A stretch of 64,000 nucleotides of DNA, taken from Alkalihalobacillus alcalophilus ATCC 27647 = CGMCC 1.3604 (GTDB taxonomy: Bacteria; Bacillota; Bacilli; Bacillales; Bacillaceae_D). The position numbers and the translations under genes were made by a program. Location of the stretch: assembly GCF_000292245.2 (NCBI RefSeq), contig NZ_ALPT02000005.1:1-64000 (forward strand), read 5' to 3'. The notes under the pieces are model-generated. The model ran no database searches, was not told the origin of the DNA, and was given only the letters and a program-made list of their open reading frames with translations. Below are positions 54,053-63,168 of this stretch, piece by piece; positions within the stretch are counted from its first letter, which is position 1, and every line of letters starts with the position of its first letter.

Positions 54053-55231
54053 TTAATGACCGCTTTTTACATAAGCTGCTTTTAAACGATTTAACGCTTC
54101 TTCAATTATACTCGCTGGACAAGCCAAGTTCATTCGTTCAAACCCTTGCCCTTCCTCGCCAAACATCGCACCATGATTAAAGCCCACTTTTGCTTCCTCA
54201 ATGAGCCACTTTTTTCGTTCAGCTGGAGTGAAGTTTAATTGTGAGAAATCTAACCATAACAAGTACGTACCATCTGGTTCCATCCATTTCACTTTTGGCA
54301 TATGCTCACTTAGAAAATCAGTCACTAGCTTGTAATTGCTTTGGATATAAGTCATTAATTCTTGTAACCATGGTTCTCCATGTGTATACGCCGCTTCCAT
54401 AGCCACTTCTGCAAAGCTGTTATTCATACCTGTAAAAGTGGTTGCGATAAACTTTTTGAGCTTCAAACGTGTGGCACTATCTTCCATCACAATATAAGAT
54501 GCTTGTATTCCTGCTAAATTAAAAGTTTTACTCGGAGCCAAACAAGTAAAGATACGATCTTTCATTTCAGGATCTATTGAAGCAATCGGAATATGAGAAT
54601 GTCCTTCATATAGTAGATCGGCATGAATTTCATCTGACACAATATAAAGATTATGTTTTTTACAAATGGCAACAAGCTTCTCAAGTTCAGTTCTTTTCCA
54701 AACGCGGCCACCTGGATTATGTGGATGACATAATAACAGCATTTTTGTTTTTTCCGTAATGACGTCTTCGAGCTGTTCAAAATCCATATCATATTGTTTT
54801 CCGTCATATTTTAACGGATTTCGCACCAATGTCCGCTCATTTTTTTCAATTACATCATAGAAAGGATAATAAACAGGTGTTTGAATAATGATTTCATCAC
54901 CCTGTTCTGTAAAGGTGTTAATAAGATGACTAAGAGCAGGGACAACTCCTAGCGTATAAACAAAGGAATTCTCACTTACCTCCCAATTATAACGACGCGA
55001 AAGCCATGATTGCACGGCTAAGTCTAATGATTTTGAGTGAGCAGGGTATCCAAAAATCCCATGGTCGGCTTTTTCTTTAATCGCTTCAATCACAGCGTCT
55101 GGAGCACGAAAATCCATATCCGCTACCCATAAAGGTAAAATATCATCTGCTCCAAATCGTTCGTTTAACATATCCCACTTCAACGAGTTCGTTCCTCTTC
55201 TTTCAATGACTTGATTAAAACGTTCACTCAT
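54053..55231 (-). CDS. patB: PatB/MalY family PLP-dependent C-S lyase
   Basis: 392 aa, fold-type I aminotransferase. PLP lysine in LAPSKTFNLAGIQAS (about 234); LLLCHPHNPGGRVW and SDEIHADLLY are conserved. PatB is a cystathionine beta-lyase that turns cystathionine into homocysteine, pyruvate and ammonia, and can cleave other cysteine conjugates. Full length (B. subtilis PatB 387 aa). Downstream of the dehydrogenase gene by 48 bp, probably co-transcribed. Confidence 0.87.
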   Translation of the reverse strand: MSERFNQVIERRGTNSLKWDMLNERFGADDILPLWVADMDFRAPDAVIEAIKEKADHGIFGYPAHSKSLDLAVQSWLSRRYNWEVSENSFVYTLGVVPALSHLINTFTEQGDEIIIQTPVYYPFYDVIEKNERTLVRNPLKYDGKQYDMDFEQLEDVITEKTKMLLLCHPHNPGGRVWKRTELEKLVAICKKHNLYIVSDEIHADLLYEGHSHIPIASIDPEMKDRIFTCLAPSKTFNLAGIQASYIVMEDSATRLKLKKFIATTFTGMNNSFAEVAMEAAYTHGEPWLQELMTYIQSNYKLVTDFLSEHMPKVKWMEPDGTYLLWLDFSQLNFTPAERKKWLIEEAKVGFNHGAMFGEEGQGFERMNLACPASIIEEALNRLKAAYVKSGH

Positions 55232-55279
55232 GTTTAACGTCCTTTCTTTCCCTTAGTATATTTTCATCCGTCACTATTT

Positions 55280-56248
55280 TTATTGATTAGGTACTTCGTA
55301 AACAAGCTCTTTTCCTGTTAAACCATTAATTAAGTTTGAAACCGTCACTTCGACCATTTCTTGCCTTGTTTCAATAGAAGCACTTCCGATATGTGGAATT
55401 GCTAAAACATTTTCAAGTTCAAGCAATGGATGATCGGCAGAAATAGGTTCTTTTTCAAAGACATCAAGTCCTGCCCCTTTTATTTCTCCAGTTTTTAAAG
55501 CATCGTATAACGCCTTTTCATCGACATTCGTTCCACGCGACGAATTAATGAGATAGGCTGTATTTTTCATTTTTTTAAATTGCTCGGTTCCTATCATATG
55601 ATAAGTTGCTTTCGAGCCAGGAGCTAATAAAACAACAAAGTCGCTTTGTTCTAAAAGCTCATCTAATGAACAATATATCGCTCCAACTTCCTTTTCAGCC
55701 TCTTCATGACGACTGCGGTTATGATAAAGAACATCCATTGAAAAACCTTTTGCACGTCTGGCTACACTTAGTCCAATGCGTCCCATACCAATAATTCCAA
55801 TTTTGGAACCATAGACTTGTTTGCCAGTTAAACCGAATGGACTCCAACTACTCCATTCATTATTTTTTATCATTTGTTGACCTTGTGGTAAGTTTCTTGC
55901 CGTTGCTAATAATAGGGCAAACGTTAAGTCTGCTGTCGCTTCCGTTAAAACGTAAGGTGTGTGGCCTATTTTGATCCCTTTTTCCCTAGCAACCTCTAAA
56001 TCTATGTTGTCATACCCGACAGCGAGCGTACTGATTACTTTTAAATATTCAGCTTGTTCTAATGCCTCACGATCAAGCTTATCTGAAAGATTAGAAAATA
56101 CACCATCTGCCGTTTTGAGCTCCGCTAATAGTTGCTCACGTGGCATTGGTTCATCTTCCTTATCAAACATGATAACTTCCACATTTGGTAATTCATACAA
56201 ACGCTTTAACAATGCTTCAGGTACTTTTCTTGTAATTAAAATTTTCAT
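55280..56248 (-). CDS. yvcT: D-2-hydroxyacid dehydrogenase (YvcT-like)
   Basis: 322 aa. D-isomer-specific dehydrogenase: NAD(P)-binding GIIGMGRIGLSVARRAKGF (about 148-166), catalytic Arg in INSSRGTNVDE, Glu in DVFEKEP, His in IPHIGSAS. It most resembles glyoxylate/2-ketogluconate reductases such as YvcT; the substrate cannot be fixed from sequence. Start at the ATG after TAGGAG. First of a pair with patB. Confidence 0.8.
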   Translation of the reverse strand: MKILITRKVPEALLKRLYELPNVEVIMFDKEDEPMPREQLLAELKTADGVFSNLSDKLDREALEQAEYLKVISTLAVGYDNIDLEVAREKGIKIGHTPYVLTEATADLTFALLLATARNLPQGQQMIKNNEWSSWSPFGLTGKQVYGSKIGIIGMGRIGLSVARRAKGFSMDVLYHNRSRHEEAEKEVGAIYCSLDELLEQSDFVVLLAPGSKATYHMIGTEQFKKMKNTAYLINSSRGTNVDEKALYDALKTGEIKGAGLDVFEKEPISADHPLLELENVLAIPHIGSASIETRQEMVEVTVSNLINGLTGKELVYEVPNQ

Positions 56249-56456
56249 CAAACATTCTCCTAACGTATGTAAAATCGTGACGCTTACTAAAGAGGCAGAG
56301 CCATCTTTCTTAGTATAGCATGAACCACCCTATTTTTTTGAGCGAAGAAACTTCTTGAATCTGATTCTTTTAGTCATTTTTTACAGTACTTCTATTCGGA
56401 TAATATGATAAAATATGATGAGAAAATAATGTCCGTTTTAGAAGAAAGGTGTCGTT

Positions 56457-58010
56457 ATGAGTATTTTATCTGTGTCGAACTTAAGCCACGGTTTTGGTGA
56501 CCGTGCTATTTTTGAAAAGGTCTCCTTCCGTTTACTAAAAGGCGAACATATTGGTTTAATTGGAGCAAACGGTGAAGGGAAATCCACCTTTATGAATATC
56601 ATTACAGGCAAACTAATGCCTGATGAAGGGAAAGTCGATTGGTCGAAGCGTGTCCGTGTTGGTTATCTTGATCAGCATACCGTTTTAGAAAAAGGTCTGA
56701 CAATGCGTGATGTTCTAAAAAGTGCCTTTCAATATTTATTTGATTTAGAACAAGATATGAATGATCTTTATGACAAAATGGGAGAAGCCACTCCTGAAGA
56801 GTTAGAAAAAATGCTTGAGGAAGTCGGTGTCATTCAAGACATTTTAACAAACAATGATTTTTATATTATTGATGCAAAAGTGGAAGAAATTGCTCGTGGA
56901 CTTGGTTTGGATGATATCGGTCTCGAACGCGATGTGACCGATTTAAGTGGTGGTCAACGAACTAAGGTTTTATTAGCTAAACTTCTCTTAGAAAAGCCTG
57001 ACATCCTTTTACTTGATGAACCTACCAACTATTTAGATGAGCAACATATCGAATGGCTGAAACGATATTTACAAGAGTATGAAAATGCTTTTATTTTAAT
57101 TTCTCATGATATTCCTTTCTTAAATAGTGTCATCAATATTATTTATCATATGGAAAATCAGGAACTAAATCGTTATGTCGGTGATTATGAGCATTTCTTA
57201 GAAGTCCACGAAATGAAAAAGCAGCAATTAGAGGCTGCCTTTAAGCGCCAACAGCAGGAAATATCTCAATTAAAAGACTTCGTCGCTCGTAATAAAGCCC
57301 GTGTTTCCACTAGAAATATGGCGATGTCACGTCAAAAGAAATTAGACAAAATGGATATCATTGAACTGGCAAGAGAAAAACCGAAACCAGAATTTCATTT
57401 TAAAGAAGCTCGTACAACGAGTAAGGTCATCTTTGAAACGAAGGATCTCGTCATTGGCTATGATGAACCATTGTCTAAACCATTAACACTCCGAATGGAA
57501 CGTGGTCAAAAAATTGCCCTCGTCGGTGCGAATGGGATCGGAAAAACAACGTTGCTAAAAAGCCTCATCGGAATTAATCCAGCTTTATCAGGATCAATTG
57601 AGCGAGGCGATTATCAAGAAATTGGTTATTTTGAGCAAGAGGCTCCAAGTACTAACCATACTTGTATTGAAGAAGTTTGGAATGAATTTCCTTCTTTAAC
57701 TCAAGCGGAAGTTCGTTCAGCTCTAGCTAAATGTGGGTTAACGACTAAACACATCGAAAGCAAAATTGTCGTGCTGAGTGGTGGAGAAAAATCAAAAGTC
57801 CGTCTATGTAAATTAATTAATAAAGAAACAAATATCTTATTACTGGATGAGCCAACAAACCACTTAGATGTGGATGCAAAAGACGAACTAAAACGAGCGT
57901 TAAAAGCTTACAAAGGAAGCATTCTGCTCATCAGCCATGAACCTGACTTTTATCAAGATGTCGTAACCGATGTTTGGAATTGCGAAAACTGGACAACTAA
58001 ATTAGTTTAA
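56457..58010 (+). CDS. ABC-F family ATPase (YkpA/YbiT-like)
   Basis: 517 aa, two ABC domains and no membrane segments. Domain 1: Walker A GANGEGKST, signature LSGGQRTKV, LLLDEPTNYLDE. Linker about 240-310 with basic residues. Domain 2: GANGIGKTT, LSGGEKSKV, LLLDEPTNHLDV. ABC-F proteins act on the ribosome (translation factors or antibiotic protection); this one fits the YbiT/YkpA housekeeping type. Single gene with terminator. Confidence 0.85.
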   Translation: MSILSVSNLSHGFGDRAIFEKVSFRLLKGEHIGLIGANGEGKSTFMNIITGKLMPDEGKVDWSKRVRVGYLDQHTVLEKGLTMRDVLKSAFQYLFDLEQDMNDLYDKMGEATPEELEKMLEEVGVIQDILTNNDFYIIDAKVEEIARGLGLDDIGLERDVTDLSGGQRTKVLLAKLLLEKPDILLLDEPTNYLDEQHIEWLKRYLQEYENAFILISHDIPFLNSVINIIYHMENQELNRYVGDYEHFLEVHEMKKQQLEAAFKRQQQEISQLKDFVARNKARVSTRNMAMSRQKKLDKMDIIELAREKPKPEFHFKEARTTSKVIFETKDLVIGYDEPLSKPLTLRMERGQKIALVGANGIGKTTLLKSLIGINPALSGSIERGDYQEIGYFEQEAPSTNHTCIEEVWNEFPSLTQAEVRSALAKCGLTTKHIESKIVVLSGGEKSKVRLCKLINKETNILLLDEPTNHLDVDAKDELKRALKAYKGSILLISHEPDFYQDVVTDVWNCENWTTKLV

Positions 58011-58028
58011 TCAAATAATTCCTCCCAT

Positions 58029-58063
58029 AAAGTGAGGCTGCCCTAAAAATAGGACAGCCCACT
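58029..58063 (+). terminator. Terminator of the ABC-F gene
   Basis: AAGTGAGGCTGCCCTA/TAGGACAGCCCACTT hairpin, nearly perfect, 20 bp after the stop; weak T tract. Confidence 0.65.
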
Positions 58064-58100
58064 TGACTTGAAAATAGTAAAATCTAATAAAATAATCTAG

Positions 58101-58486
58101 CTGCGCCTGTTAGAAGTCGAGAAAATTAACAAAAAGGCAGGAGCTTCTCCTTTCTCTTCCTTTGTTTGCCTCCACTCTTGTATTACCAAAACGGAGGCAG
58201 CGGAATGACCGGAGACTCCTGCGGGATTAGTGATACACGGGAGACCCCGCAGCAAAGCGAGGAGGCTCCCGGTTCACCCGCGGAACGCGTAGGTCATGCA
58301 GCTGACGGAGTATACCAACTACTCTTTTCTCGCTTCTTAGCAAACGGACTCCGCTTTTTATTCAATCTAGCTGCGTCCGTTAGAACCTCGAGAAAAATCG
58401 GTCGTCTTTATGAAGACAAAGAACGTCTTCAAAAGCCGCCCTGTATTTTTTCTCGCTTCTTAGCAAACGGACTCCGCTTTTTATAT
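58101..58486 (+). repeat. Palindromic SD-abutting elements upstream of dgk, one split by a GC-rich element
   Basis: A complete copy runs from TCTAGCTGCGTCCGTTAGAA (about 58366) through the inner hairpin (GTCTTTATGAAGAC..GTCTTCAAAAG) to AGCAAACGGACTCCGC. It ends 0-8 nt before AAGGAGG (58487-58493) of dgk. A first copy begins at about 58101 (CTAGCTGCGCCTGTTAGAAG) and resumes at about 58322; in between lies a GC-rich palindromic segment (about 58185-58315; GGAGACTCCTGCGGG, GAGACCCCGCAG). Confidence 0.85.
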
Positions 58487-58500
58487 AAGGAGGTTCTTTG

Positions 58501-59151
58501 ATGAGTGAAATCCCTTTTATTTCCGTGGAAGGTCCGATTGGTGTTGGTAAAACCTCACTAGCCCAAGCGATCTCCTCGTCCTATCAATATGCGATCTTGA
58601 AAGAGATTGTTGACGAAAACCCATTTTTAAGCAAGTTTTATGAAAACATTTCAGAGTGGAGCTTTCAAACCGAAATGTTCTTCCTCTGTAATCGTTTTAA
58701 ACAATTAGAAGACTTAAAAACAAACTACTTATCTAAACAAATTCCGGTTGTCGCTGATTATCACATTTTCAAAAATTTAATTTTTGCGAAACGGACGTTA
58801 ACGACTGAGCAATATCACAAATACGAGCAAATCTATCATATTTTAACCGATGATATGCCAAGACCTAATTGTGTCATTTATTTAACAGCAAGCTTATCCA
58901 CTCTTTTAAAACGAATTGAGATTCGCGGTCGTGATATGGAACAAAATATCGACCCAGCCTATTTAGAACAATTAACCGCTGATTACGAAGAATCCATCAA
59001 AGGTTGGGAAGAAAAATACCCTTCTATTCCCATTATTCGTATTAATGGTGATGAGCTAGATTTTGTTCAAAATGAAACAGACCTTAACCTAATATTTAAA
59101 CAACTCGAACAAAAAGGAGTCGTTCCTCTTGAACTTACGAGAAAAGTATAA
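58501..59151 (+). CDS. dgk: Deoxyguanosine kinase
   Basis: 216 aa, deoxynucleoside kinase family. P-loop VEGPIGVGKTSLA (about 8-20), VADYHIFKNLIFAKR in place of the DRS motif, and LID-type IRGRDMEQNID. Phosphorylates dG (and dI) for salvage. It is distinguished from its partner dck by DYH instead of DRS. SD AAGGAGG seven nt before ATG, directly preceded by the palindromic repeat. Overlaps dck by 23 nt. Confidence 0.9.
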   Translation: MSEIPFISVEGPIGVGKTSLAQAISSSYQYAILKEIVDENPFLSKFYENISEWSFQTEMFFLCNRFKQLEDLKTNYLSKQIPVVADYHIFKNLIFAKRTLTTEQYHKYEQIYHILTDDMPRPNCVIYLTASLSTLLKRIEIRGRDMEQNIDPAYLEQLTADYEESIKGWEEKYPSIPIIRINGDELDFVQNETDLNLIFKQLEQKGVVPLELTRKV

Positions 59152-59785
59152 TATTCCCCAAAATGCCGTTATCACGATTGCTGGTACAGTAGGGGTTGGC
59201 AAATCTACGATGACTAGTAAACTTGCTGAAGCACTCCAATTTAAAACATCTTTTGAAAATGTTGACCATAATCCATATTTAGATAAATTTTATGCTGACT
59301 TTGAACGCTGGAGTTTTCACTTGCAGATCTACTTTCTTGCAGAACGTTTTAAAGAACAGAAAAGAATGTATGAACTAGGTGGAGGGTTTGTTCAAGATCG
59401 CTCGATTTATGAAGATACCGGAATTTTTGCCAAGATGCACGCTGATAAAGGGACAATGAACAAAACAGATTACGCTACTTATACGAGCCTGTTTGAGGCG
59501 ATGGTGATGACCCCCTACTTCCCACACCCAGATGTCCTCCTTTATTTAGAAGGAGATTTGAATGAAGTTATTACCCGAATCCACAAACGTGGTCGAGATA
59601 TGGAGCAACAAACACCGATCAGCTATTGGGAAGAAATGCACGAACGTTACCAAACTTGGATTAACCAATTCACTGCCTGCCCCGTTTTACGCTTAAACAT
59701 TAAGGATTATGATTTATTACAAAACGAAAAGGCAACAGAAGAAATCATTGCGGAAATCGCTCAATCTTTAAAACAGCAAGTTTAA
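59129..59785 (+). CDS. dck: Deoxyadenosine/deoxycytidine kinase
   Basis: 218 aa. P-loop IAGTVGVGKSTMTS, DRS motif VQDRSIYEDTG, LID region IHKRGRDMEQQTPISYW. Phosphorylates dA and dC. TTG start after AAAAGGAG, inside the end of dgk, so translational coupling is expected. In B. subtilis the same pair lies near the origin, so its presence beside the metK-region genes marks a rearrangement. Confidence 0.9.
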   Translation: MNLREKYNIPQNAVITIAGTVGVGKSTMTSKLAEALQFKTSFENVDHNPYLDKFYADFERWSFHLQIYFLAERFKEQKRMYELGGGFVQDRSIYEDTGIFAKMHADKGTMNKTDYATYTSLFEAMVMTPYFPHPDVLLYLEGDLNEVITRIHKRGRDMEQQTPISYWEEMHERYQTWINQFTACPVLRLNIKDYDLLQNEKATEEIIAEIAQSLKQQV

Positions 59786-59817
59786 TATCTAGTTCTATTA
59801 AACTTCAATAACATCAA

Positions 59818-59849
59818 AACCGGGCCCCATCATGAGGCCCGGTTTTTTT
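59818..59849 (+). terminator. Terminator of dgk-dck
   Basis: AACCGGGCC/GGCCCGGTT stem followed by T7, 33 bp past the dck stop. It overlaps the 3' end of a small minus-strand ORF. Confidence 0.9.
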
Positions 59850-59979
59850 CATCATCATCTTCCTCTTTCATATCAAGCTTCCAATAATGAATCCGTGGCA
59901 ATTGCTGATAATGAACATACTCCTGTACTAATGAAATGACCACAAAGGAAAAGCCATACCAATCAATACCTTTAAACAT
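59830..59979 (-). CDS. Possible small protein antisense to the dck terminator
   Basis: 49 aa from an ATG six nt after GAGAGGGGG: MFKGIDWYGFSFVVISLVQE, ending EEDDDEKNRAS. A hydrophobic stretch (about 9-19) then an acidic tail. A good SD supports translation; no family recognised. Its stop lies inside the terminator hairpin of dck. Confidence 0.45.
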   Translation of the reverse strand: MFKGIDWYGFSFVVISLVQEYVHYQQLPRIHYWKLDMKEEDDDEKNRAS

Positions 59980-60202
59980 GCAATTCCCCCTCTCAACTAG
60001 CCTATGGGGGATAACAGTTGTCCTAGTCGATTTTTAAATAAATGTGGGCAATTTTTTTTTTACAAAGAACTGTTCTAAAGTTGGTGATCAAGCGAGAGAA
60101 TAAAGAAACTTATAGTCCAGCGTTATCACCAAATGTAGATCCCACATTATATTCGAATGGCTCCTACCTTTTCTTGTCTCCAAAGGCTGTTCTTGACATT
60201 AT
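59980..60202. other. Spacer, nothing recognised
   Basis: Between the 49-aa ORF and the aldo/keto reductase stop. AT-rich with a T10 run near 60050; no ORF or clear hairpin. Confidence 0.5.
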
Positions 60203-61186
60203 TTAGTACGCACCTCGTATAGATTCACTCACACTCTCAGAATAAAATAACTTTATCCTCTCTAGCTCACTCTCAGAAAAGGAGCGGACTTCTTGCGACT
60301 TAAGGTTGTCCTCTATTTGCTCTTTTGTTTTAAAACCAGGAATGACACATGAAACCGCTGATTGATCTAAGATCCAACGCATGGCCGCTTGAGCCATTGT
60401 CCCTCTTTCCTCGGCAATCCATTTTAGATGTTCTACTAATTCTACTCCTTTACTAAAACCTAACCCAGCAAATGTTTCTCCCACATTAAAGGCGGCACCG
60501 TTTTCATTAAAAGAACGATGATCATCCTGTTCGAAACGATGCTCTTTTGTGAATTTCCCTGTCAATAACCCACTAGCTAGAGGCAATCTTGCTAAAATCC
60601 CGACCTCTTTTTTTTCTGCTTCAGGAAAAAGCTGCTCCAAAGATTTTTGACGAAATAGATTAAAAATAACTTGAAGTGTTTTGACATTTGGGTTTTCTAA
60701 ACAAATTAATCCTTCTTCAACGGTTTCAACACTTACACCGTAGTTTTTGATTTTTCCTTCCTCTTGTAGACGATTAAGGATGTCAAAAACAGCTCCGTCT
60801 TTTAAAATATCAGTAGGTGGGCAATGGATTTGATATAGGTCAATTGCTTCACGATTCAATCGCTTTAGACTTGATTCACAATAAGAACGAATCGTTTCAT
60901 AGGAATAATTTTCGGGTGCGTGAATATCCCCCATCCGACAAAACTTGGTTGCGATAAAAACTTCCTCTTCTTTTCCCTTTGTCGCTTTTGCTAATAATTC
61001 TTCACTATGCCCATTTCCATAGACATCTGCTGTATCAAAAAAGTTCACCCCTTGATCAATCGCAAACTCAAGAGCCCTTAATGATTGCGCATCATTTACA
61101 TTTCCCCAAGAACCACCAATCGCCCACGTTCCAAAACTAACTTCACTTACTTCGAATCCTGTTTTACCTAATTTACGGTACTCCAT
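60203..61186 (-). CDS. Aldo/keto reductase
   Basis: 327 aa, NADPH-dependent AKR barrel. Catalytic tetrad: Asp and Tyr in FFDTADVYGNGHSEE, Lys in VFIATKF, His in LYQIHCPP. C-terminal CVIPGFKTKEQIEDNL. It resembles the YhdN/IolS-type reductases for aldehydes and methylglyoxal; substrate not known. The SD region (GAGGAGGTAG) is good. Single gene, downstream of the opuA terminator. Confidence 0.85.
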   Translation of the reverse strand: MEYRKLGKTGFEVSEVSFGTWAIGGSWGNVNDAQSLRALEFAIDQGVNFFDTADVYGNGHSEELLAKATKGKEEEVFIATKFCRMGDIHAPENYSYETIRSYCESSLKRLNREAIDLYQIHCPPTDILKDGAVFDILNRLQEEGKIKNYGVSVETVEEGLICLENPNVKTLQVIFNLFRQKSLEQLFPEAEKKEVGILARLPLASGLLTGKFTKEHRFEQDDHRSFNENGAAFNVGETFAGLGFSKGVELVEHLKWIAEERGTMAQAAMRWILDQSAVSCVIPGFKTKEQIEDNLKSQEVRSFSESELERIKLFYSESVSESIRGAY

Positions 61187-61270
61187 TTAACTACCTCCTC
61201 CTCTAACCTACAATTCTTAAATACTTTGTATCTCAAATTAAAGTAAACGCTCTCTTCTAAATGATTATAT

Positions 61271-61318
61271 AAAAAAAACTCCGACCAAAGACAGTATTCT
61301 GCCTCGGTCAGAGTTTTT
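61271..61318 (-). terminator. Terminator of the opuA operon
   Basis: AACTCTGACCGAGG/CTTTGGTCGGAGTT stem with a T8 tail on the minus strand, 22 bp past opuAC. Confidence 0.88.
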
Positions 61319-61339
61319 GTACGATGCTCTTAAAGTCAA

Positions 61340-62259
61340 TTAATTATTTAAATCTTCAATTGACGTAATATCCATGTATTCAGGAACGACTAAACCAATA
61401 GCAGCCCCTTCTAAGTTTGGTCCTAAATCAACGACTCGATCTTCAAATTGCTCCCATTGAGTAGCATGTGTTACTGGTAACCATGCTGCAACCATTGCAT
61501 CTGCTTCATTAGAAGCAATGGCTTCCCACATAAAGCTATTCTCTAATGCACTAATATCAACTTCATAACCAACACTTTCAAGAACTAACTTCATTAGATT
61601 TGTTGAAGCAATCTCTGAATCCCATGCAACAAAAGCTAATGAAATTGAATCGCCATCAACTGTTGCGACACCGTCTGTCCACTCAGCTACTTTATCTTGA
61701 TTTGCATCGAACCAATCTTCGGCAGCAACAGCTGGATCAGCTCCGTTATTAATATCATTCATAATGATAGCCATATCGTCTTCTGTCCAGAAGAAATTGC
61801 CTAAGACTTCAACTGCTTCTGGCATATCTTCTTCTAACCCTAAACGAGTAATCGTGTGAATATCTTCTGCTTCACCAAATACACCTTCTGGATCTTCTAG
61901 ATATTTCAAATCAAATTCAGCAAATTTCCAATGTGGGTTCCAACCAGTGACAACAATTGGCTCCTCATTTTCAATTGCAGTAGCTAAAGCACTTGTCATC
62001 GCTGCCGATGAACTTACTTGTACTTCATAACCTTCTAAGTTATATGTTTCAACAGCTTCTTGAGCACGTGCAACTACACCAGCACCAGCATCAATTCCCG
62101 TAATCGTATAATCTAATGATTCAGCTACAGCTGTTGATGAATCACCATTATCACCAGACTCACCATCTGTTGATGTATCATCGTCATTTCCACAAGCTGC
62201 TAAAAATAATGAAAAAGATAAACCTACTGCTAACCCTGCACGTTTCCAATTTTTTTCAT
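61340..62259 (-). pseudogene. opuAC: Glycine betaine-binding lipoprotein OpuAC, frame broken at codon 3 in this sequence
   Basis: From ATG at 62259 (SD GGGAGTG) the frame stops after nine codons. One extra base at the T6 run (62251-62256) gives a clean lipoprotein start, MKKNWKRAGLAVGLSFSLFL then AACGND, and a continuous 306-aa protein. The domain is OpuAC-type: VVTGWNPHWKFAEFDLKYLE, WLPVTHATQWEQF; tryptophans of this kind form the aromatic cage for glycine betaine in the family. Mature part strongly acidic. As read, only 61340-61999 is a long open frame. Last gene of opuAA-AB-AC. Confidence 0.88.
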
Positions 62260-62325
62260 AGTTGACACTCCCATTATATTTTTTATTTATTAATCAAAGT
62301 TAAAGAACTTGACTAAGTTAAGTGA

Positions 62326-63168
62326 TTAAACTTCTTTCTTATTGGCGTTAAAGCTTTGCGTTAAACGGTCCAGGATAATCGCAATAATAACGATCGCAAT
62401 TCCCGTTTCAAAACCTTTACCGACATTGTTTTGTCCTACCGCATAATAAACTTCCTGCCCAAGACCTCTTGCACCAATCATCGCCGCAATGACGACCATT
62501 GATAGAGCAAGCATAATACTTTGGTTAACCCCTGCCATAATCGTTCCTTTGGCCATTGGCAACTCAACCTTAAATAATTTCTGTGCTGGCGTAGACCCGA
62601 AGGCATCAGCCGCTTCAATTAATTCTGTTGATACTTGTTTAATTCCTAAGTTTGTTAAGCGAACGGTTGGTGGCATCGCAAAAATAACTGATGCTACGAC
62701 ACCTGGCACCATTCCAATTCCGAAAAAGGCAACAGCAGGAATTAAATAAACGAAGGCTGGCATCGTCTGCATTAAATCAAGTACAGGCTTTAAAATGCTC
62801 TCTACAATTTTGCTTTTCGACATCCAAATTCCAAGCGGTATTCCTATTATTAAAGCAATAAAAGCACTTGTTAAAACAAGGGACAGTGTTTGAACGGCCC
62901 CATTCCAATAACCGAGATTATAAATTAATAACAGTCCTAATAAGACAAAAACAGGTAAGCCCCATTTTTTGCGATTTAAAAAGACGGTTAGAGCAACAAC
63001 GAGTAAAATAAACAACCACGCTGGCGGAAAGGCTAATATCATTTCAAAAAAGTCAACTAAAGCACCAATTCCAGTACGTATCGCTTCAAAAAAAGCGGCT
63101 CCACTTTTGAGCCAATCTACAAAACTATCAATCCATTCAGCTAGTGGTAGACGTGGTATGGAATCCAT
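62326..63168 (-). CDS. opuAB: Glycine betaine ABC transporter permease OpuAB
   Basis: 280 aa from the ATG at 63168, giving MDSIPRLPLAEWIDSFVDWL as in OpuAB; GAGG lies nine nt upstream, and an ATG five codons upstream is less fitting. About six membrane segments; EAA coupling loop ELIEAADAFGSTPAQKLFKV. Imports compatible solutes during osmotic stress. Overlaps opuAA by 32 nt. Confidence 0.9.
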   Translation of the reverse strand: MDSIPRLPLAEWIDSFVDWLKSGAAFFEAIRTGIGALVDFFEMILAFPPAWLFILLVVALTVFLNRKKWGLPVFVLLGLLLIYNLGYWNGAVQTLSLVLTSAFIALIIGIPLGIWMSKSKIVESILKPVLDLMQTMPAFVYLIPAVAFFGIGMVPGVVASVIFAMPPTVRLTNLGIKQVSTELIEAADAFGSTPAQKLFKVELPMAKGTIMAGVNQSIMLALSMVVIAAMIGARGLGQEVYYAVGQNNVGKGFETGIAIVIIAIILDRLTQSFNANKKEV

